Shown piece after piece: positions 61,180-64,000 of a stretch of 64,000 bases of DNA; position 1 is the stretch's first letter; every line of letters starts with the position of its first letter. Under the pieces are notes generated by a model that did no database searches, was not told the origin of the DNA, and saw only the letters and a list, made by a program, of their open reading frames with translations. The position numbers and the translations under genes are program-made. Source of the stretch: an uncultured Aquimarina sp. (GTDB taxonomy: Bacteria; Bacteroidota; Bacteroidia; Flavobacteriales; Flavobacteriaceae); assembly GCF_947495315.1 (NCBI RefSeq), contig NZ_CANLYD010000016.1, positions 1 to 64,000 on the forward strand, written 5' to 3'.

Positions 61180-61935
61180 CTAAATATTAAATCCAGGATT
61201 GGTATTAAAGGCATTGTTATGAACACTTCGTGCGCGATTTCTGGCCATGTTTCTGATGGCACTGGTAGTTCTGGTACCATCTACTGCAAACCACCAAAGG
61301 TAAAGTACTTCATACATATTAGAGCCTTGATATGACCAATTGGTATCACAGGATGCAGCTCTGGGACAGCCACTTCCTCCATTATGACTTTTTCCTCCAT
61401 TATGTCTTGCTTCATGTAACAGTGTTCCTGCTCGTGTAACGACATCGAATGAATAGAAATATGGAATGTATAGTTCTACTCGGCTACCATATGCCCAGCC
61501 AGCCCATTGTCCGGGATTAGAACCAGGTTTATAACACAATGCCTGTAATCTACCAGTATTATTAGCGGTGTATGGATATGCCCATCGCAGCGCATTACCG
61601 CTATAATCTCCCGTATTGGTAGCATAATCCTCTGCAGAGTAAGTGAGTAAGTATAAGGCAGCAAAGGTTCGCGCTAGTGGTAAGTCTAAGTTACAAGGGT
61701 CATGAAACCCAAAACCACTGTCCCAATCTTTTTTTCGCATATTAAGAACACCCCACCAATGGTCTACTCGTGCTTGATTGCATAAACCGGAAGCGTATAC
61801 TGAAGTTCCATCGGCGACATTGTCGTGAGGCGGTACCGTACAGCTTTGTTGTGCGTTTACTATTATCGAGAATAGTAATAAAAAGAATAGGGGTATATAA
61901 AACGTAGTACTTTTATAAAGATGTATATTTTTCAT
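61180..61935 (-). CDS. Secreted protein with metzincin-type zinc motif
   Basis: The 251-residue product has a signal peptide (FFLLLFSIIVNAQQ). It contains HEARHNGGKSH at residues 174-184, a full HExxHxxGxxH zinc site of metzincin proteases. Six or more Cys (SCTVPP, LCNQ, DPCNL, GSGCPRAASC) may form disulfides, and the body is Trp/Tyr-rich. A met-turn is not clear (SNMYEVLYL near 206 is a candidate). I do not recognise the family. The start lies two bases after the lipoprotein stop, so both are one unit. Confidence 0.6.
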   Translation of the reverse strand: MKNIHLYKSTTFYIPLFFLLLFSIIVNAQQSCTVPPHDNVADGTSVYASGLCNQARVDHWWGVLNMRKKDWDSGFGFHDPCNLDLPLARTFAALYLLTYSAEDYATNTGDYSGNALRWAYPYTANNTGRLQALCYKPGSNPGQWAGWAYGSRVELYIPYFYSFDVVTRAGTLLHEARHNGGKSHNGGSGCPRAASCDTNWSYQGSNMYEVLYLWWFAVDGTRTTSAIRNMARNRARSVHNNAFNTNPGFNI

Positions 61936-61937
61936 GG

Positions 61938-62747
61938 TTATCTTATTTTTGGTGTGTCTTTAGATTCATTTACTTTCAGATCAAAGTTTTCCGGCATTTC
62001 GGGATGTTCCACTTTTCTGATATCTGTGGTTGTTTCTGTGATATACCAATATTCTTCTCTTGGTAGTTTTTCATATAGCTCTTTTTTCTTTTCTTCGATA
62101 TTTCCGAAAGGAGATAATAAATAACTACGTACTGCCATCTGGCGTATGGATAAATCCTGATGATCTATAAGCTTGATTAATGCACTTTCTGCTTCTTCAT
62201 TTTTATTGATAGCCAATATTCCAATTCCTTCAACCGCAGTGAGCCGTATGATGATTTCATCCATCCGAGTATTAATTTCTTCATTTTCTGGTTGTGTATC
62301 TCTGGGAATTCTTAGGGTAGCAATCTCATAAAGATAGTTTAAAGAAGTATCAGCGGACAACTCTTTTAGCGCTTCTATAATCATCGTGCGATATAGATAG
62401 TTTTCTGCAGGTACTTTGTGGTATATTTCGAATAATGACTTGCCAATTTCTCTTTGTTGTCGTAGCATAGAAAGAGAACGCTGATATTTTTCTTCAGCAT
62501 CTTTCCCAAATCCCATAGATAGACTAATATGCTCTTTTATAAGGTTTCCGAAAGGAACACCAGAAAAAACCTCTTCAATGGATATAACAGATGATTCATC
62601 GAATGTTAGTACAGAAGAATTTTCCTGTGCTTTTTCTAAGTTATCATCTGCTTCTGTTTCTGATACGGTCGGGTTGTCACGCTCACAACTGAGTACTACC
62701 AAAAGTAGCAAGAGTGATAATGATGTGAATTTTAGAATGTGTTTCAT
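61938..62747 (-). CDS. HEAT-repeat-like lipoprotein partner
   Basis: The 269-residue product has a lipobox (LLLLVVLSCERD) and an acidic linker. Helical pairs follow such as RTMIIEALKELSADTSLNYL, RLTAVEGIGILAINKNEEAE and RQMAVRSYLLSPFGNIEEKK, which resemble HEAT-type repeats. It is probably an anchored helical scaffold. Its stop is two bases from the start of the metzincin-like gene, suggesting a chaperone, inhibitor or adaptor for that enzyme. Confidence 0.68.
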   Translation of the reverse strand: MKHILKFTSLSLLLLLVVLSCERDNPTVSETEADDNLEKAQENSSVLTFDESSVISIEEVFSGVPFGNLIKEHISLSMGFGKDAEEKYQRSLSMLRQQREIGKSLFEIYHKVPAENYLYRTMIIEALKELSADTSLNYLYEIATLRIPRDTQPENEEINTRMDEIIIRLTAVEGIGILAINKNEEAESALIKLIDHQDLSIRQMAVRSYLLSPFGNIEEKKKELYEKLPREEYWYITETTTDIRKVEHPEMPENFDLKVNESKDTPKIR

Positions 62748-62949
62748 AATTTTAGAATGAATTAGTTTGACAATTAGTATGAAAAGAATACCAAAACAGC
62801 ACTCTTTACTGTATGTGGTAAAAGTACTACGCTGTTTATCTTGTTGTAAGAGGTAATGAACTTTAAAACTTCACGTTAAAATCCCTATTTCAATAAGTTG
62901 AAAAACGGTTTCTCTAAGGTTAAATTCCCCTTCTTTTTTAAAAAGACAT

Positions 62950-63112
62950 CCTTGAATTTGGACTTCGACTCCGCTCAGTCCTCTGAAAGAATGCATTAAA
63001 AAAAAGTGTAGCGGTCGTTGAGGTACTCGAAACGAAAGCGGACTCAGGACTTAGGCTCCGCGGATGATAGCATGCCGAAGTACAGCTCTCGAAAATAATT
63101 CGAAGAGTAAGT
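62950..63112. repeat. Degenerate dispersed palindromic repeats
   Basis: GGACTTCGACTCCGCTCAGT (62959) and ATGCCGAAGTACAGCTCTCG (63070) belong to the same dispersed families as at 36.0, 38.7 and 40.2 kb. No gene is visible between 62748 and 63115. Confidence 0.65.
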
Positions 63113-63115
63113 ATA

Positions 63116-64000
63116 TCACACTCTATTAATCGTATGAATATTTACTTCTTTTTGTTTGCCTTTTAGTAATACACTACCTAAAAAAGTAGAAGATAGATGC
63201 GTACTTATGCGTAGATCTTTTAGTAGTTTTTCAGAAATTAGGAGTTTCACTTTGTGGGTATTACATTCTGCCTGGATCCGGGCAGATGTATTAATCACAT
63301 CGCCGTGATAAGCAATTTCTTTTTTGATCACACCCACTTCGGTGACCATAAGTTTACCACCGTGTAACCCTGCTTTAAACTCAGGCATAATGCCATACTT
63401 TTCTTGATAGTAATCTGCCTTACTTTGTTTCTTCTGCTGAAAAGAAAAAAATAAGTCTACACAATTGTTATTAGCCAATCCTTTTTTATACGGCCAACTT
63501 AATACGGCTTCATCTCCCACATATTGATAGATTTCTGCATCGTGCTTGGGCACTACTTCATTAAGATCATAAAAGCAATCTTGTATGAATTGACTGTATT
63601 TAAAATGCCCCAAATTTTCTGCGATAGTAGTAGAGTCTTTGAGATCGAGGAACATAAAAATGCGTTTCTCTTCTTGCGGGTTTTTATACTTACCGAGTAA
63701 CATCTTTATAAAAACACCTTTCCCGAATTTTTCGGTAGCGATTTTGATAAATGAAAAAACAAAAGAAACCAAAACGATATATAAAATAGTAGCCCAAAAT
63801 GACTTATTTTCTTTCCACCAACCCCGATTTGTGTTTAGATTAAGGTCATAGATATCAGAAAACAAATCCATAATAACCGTAAATATGATAATGGTAGTTA
63901 TGAAATATAATAGGGTTCTAATGATGAGATCATATACCAGTGATAATTTGTGAGACGTATATTTATCAAAAAGAAAATCAATACTGGCATATACAATTCC
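63116..64000 (-). CDS. Membrane-anchored class III adenylate/guanylate cyclase (partial)
   Basis: The frame stays open through the right edge of the window, so the start is not seen. The first internal ATG is at 63871. Visible N-terminal residues include membrane helices (LLYFITTIIIFTVIM and TILYIVLVSFVFSFI). The C-terminal cyclase domain has FMFLDLKDSTTIAENLGH, with the metal-binding Asp. It also has IYQYVGDEAVLSW, with the second metal Asp. GLHGGKLMVTEVGVIKKEIA is also present. It should make cAMP or cGMP from ATP or GTP. The domain is complete. Only the 5' end is cut. Confidence 0.85.
   Translation of the reverse strand, partial: GIVYASIDFLFDKYTSHKLSLVYDLIIRTLLYFITTIIIFTVIMDLFSDIYDLNLNTNRGWWKENKSFWATILYIVLVSFVFSFIKIATEKFGKGVFIKMLLGKYKNPQEEKRIFMFLDLKDSTTIAENLGHFKYSQFIQDCFYDLNEVVPKHDAEIYQYVGDEAVLSWPYKKGLANNNCVDLFFSFQQKKQSKADYYQEKYGIMPEFKAGLHGGKLMVTEVGVIKKEIAYHGDVINTSARIQAECNTHKVKLLISEKLLKDLRISTHLSSTFLGSVLLKGKQKEVNIHTINRV

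Overview
The window looks like a low-GC chromosome segment from a marine Flavobacteriaceae bacterium (Bacteroidota), perhaps Aquimarina-like. I base this on many Sec lipoproteins with Bacteroidota-style signal peptides, an OMP_b-brl type TonB receptor, a GldL-like protein, a plasmid/Bacteroidota-style topoisomerase III, LytS/LytTR signalling, and promoters of the TAnnTTTG (-7) type. The genus is a guess.

Layout. 1-3.1 kb is an accessory array of three single-gene units. Each unit is bounded by its own short inverted pair, and the units are separated by imperfect palindromes, three of which are exactly 157 bp. This is the geometry of integron cassettes and attC sites, but no integrase is in view. 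3.3-8.2 kb holds a decayed copy of the topB 3' end, a DUF6624-type lipoprotein, an AraC regulator and intact topB. 8.3-14.2 kb is metabolic: a Tat-type aminotransferase, aroC, a dicarboxylate/glutamate symporter and a PLP decarboxylase. 14.2-19.0 kb is one minus-strand unit: TonB receptor, ConA-like lipoprotein, LytS-like kinase, LytTR regulator. 19-33 kb contains small lipoproteins, a MuiA/DUF4139 protein, two short paralogous peptides missed by length cut-offs, a DCC protein, an epimerase, gcvT, a frameshifted DUF3052 gene and an uncharacterised envelope cluster.

33-40.6 kb is repeat-rich. It has three tandem collagen-like lipoproteins, a large two-heme lipoprotein, dispersed palindromic repeats (one of which supplies the C-terminus of a gene), a 15-bp minisatellite and a striking 21-bp-phased array of GCGC tetranucleotides.

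40.7-48.7 kb is the region I find most system-like. A seven-gene minus-strand operon contains three nuclease-like proteins (HsdR_N type, SNase, GIY-YIG type) plus Cys-rich and membrane partners. Its promoter shares an identical-geometry palindromic operator with the promoter of a neighbouring DUF1508 gene. Next to both lies a NarL-type regulator with its TPR-histidine kinase, and beyond that a 53-aa lipoprotein gene with a long, strongly structured leader. 48.8-57.3 kb holds uncharacterised envelope genes, a frameshifted gene, a GldL-like membrane protein and a DUF4132 protein. 57.4-64 kb holds a macro-domain/KAP-NTPase fusion, a putative metzincin-like secreted protein with a partner lipoprotein, and a class III adenylate cyclase cut by the window edge.

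All assignments come from reading the sequence and recalling protein families. No searches were run.
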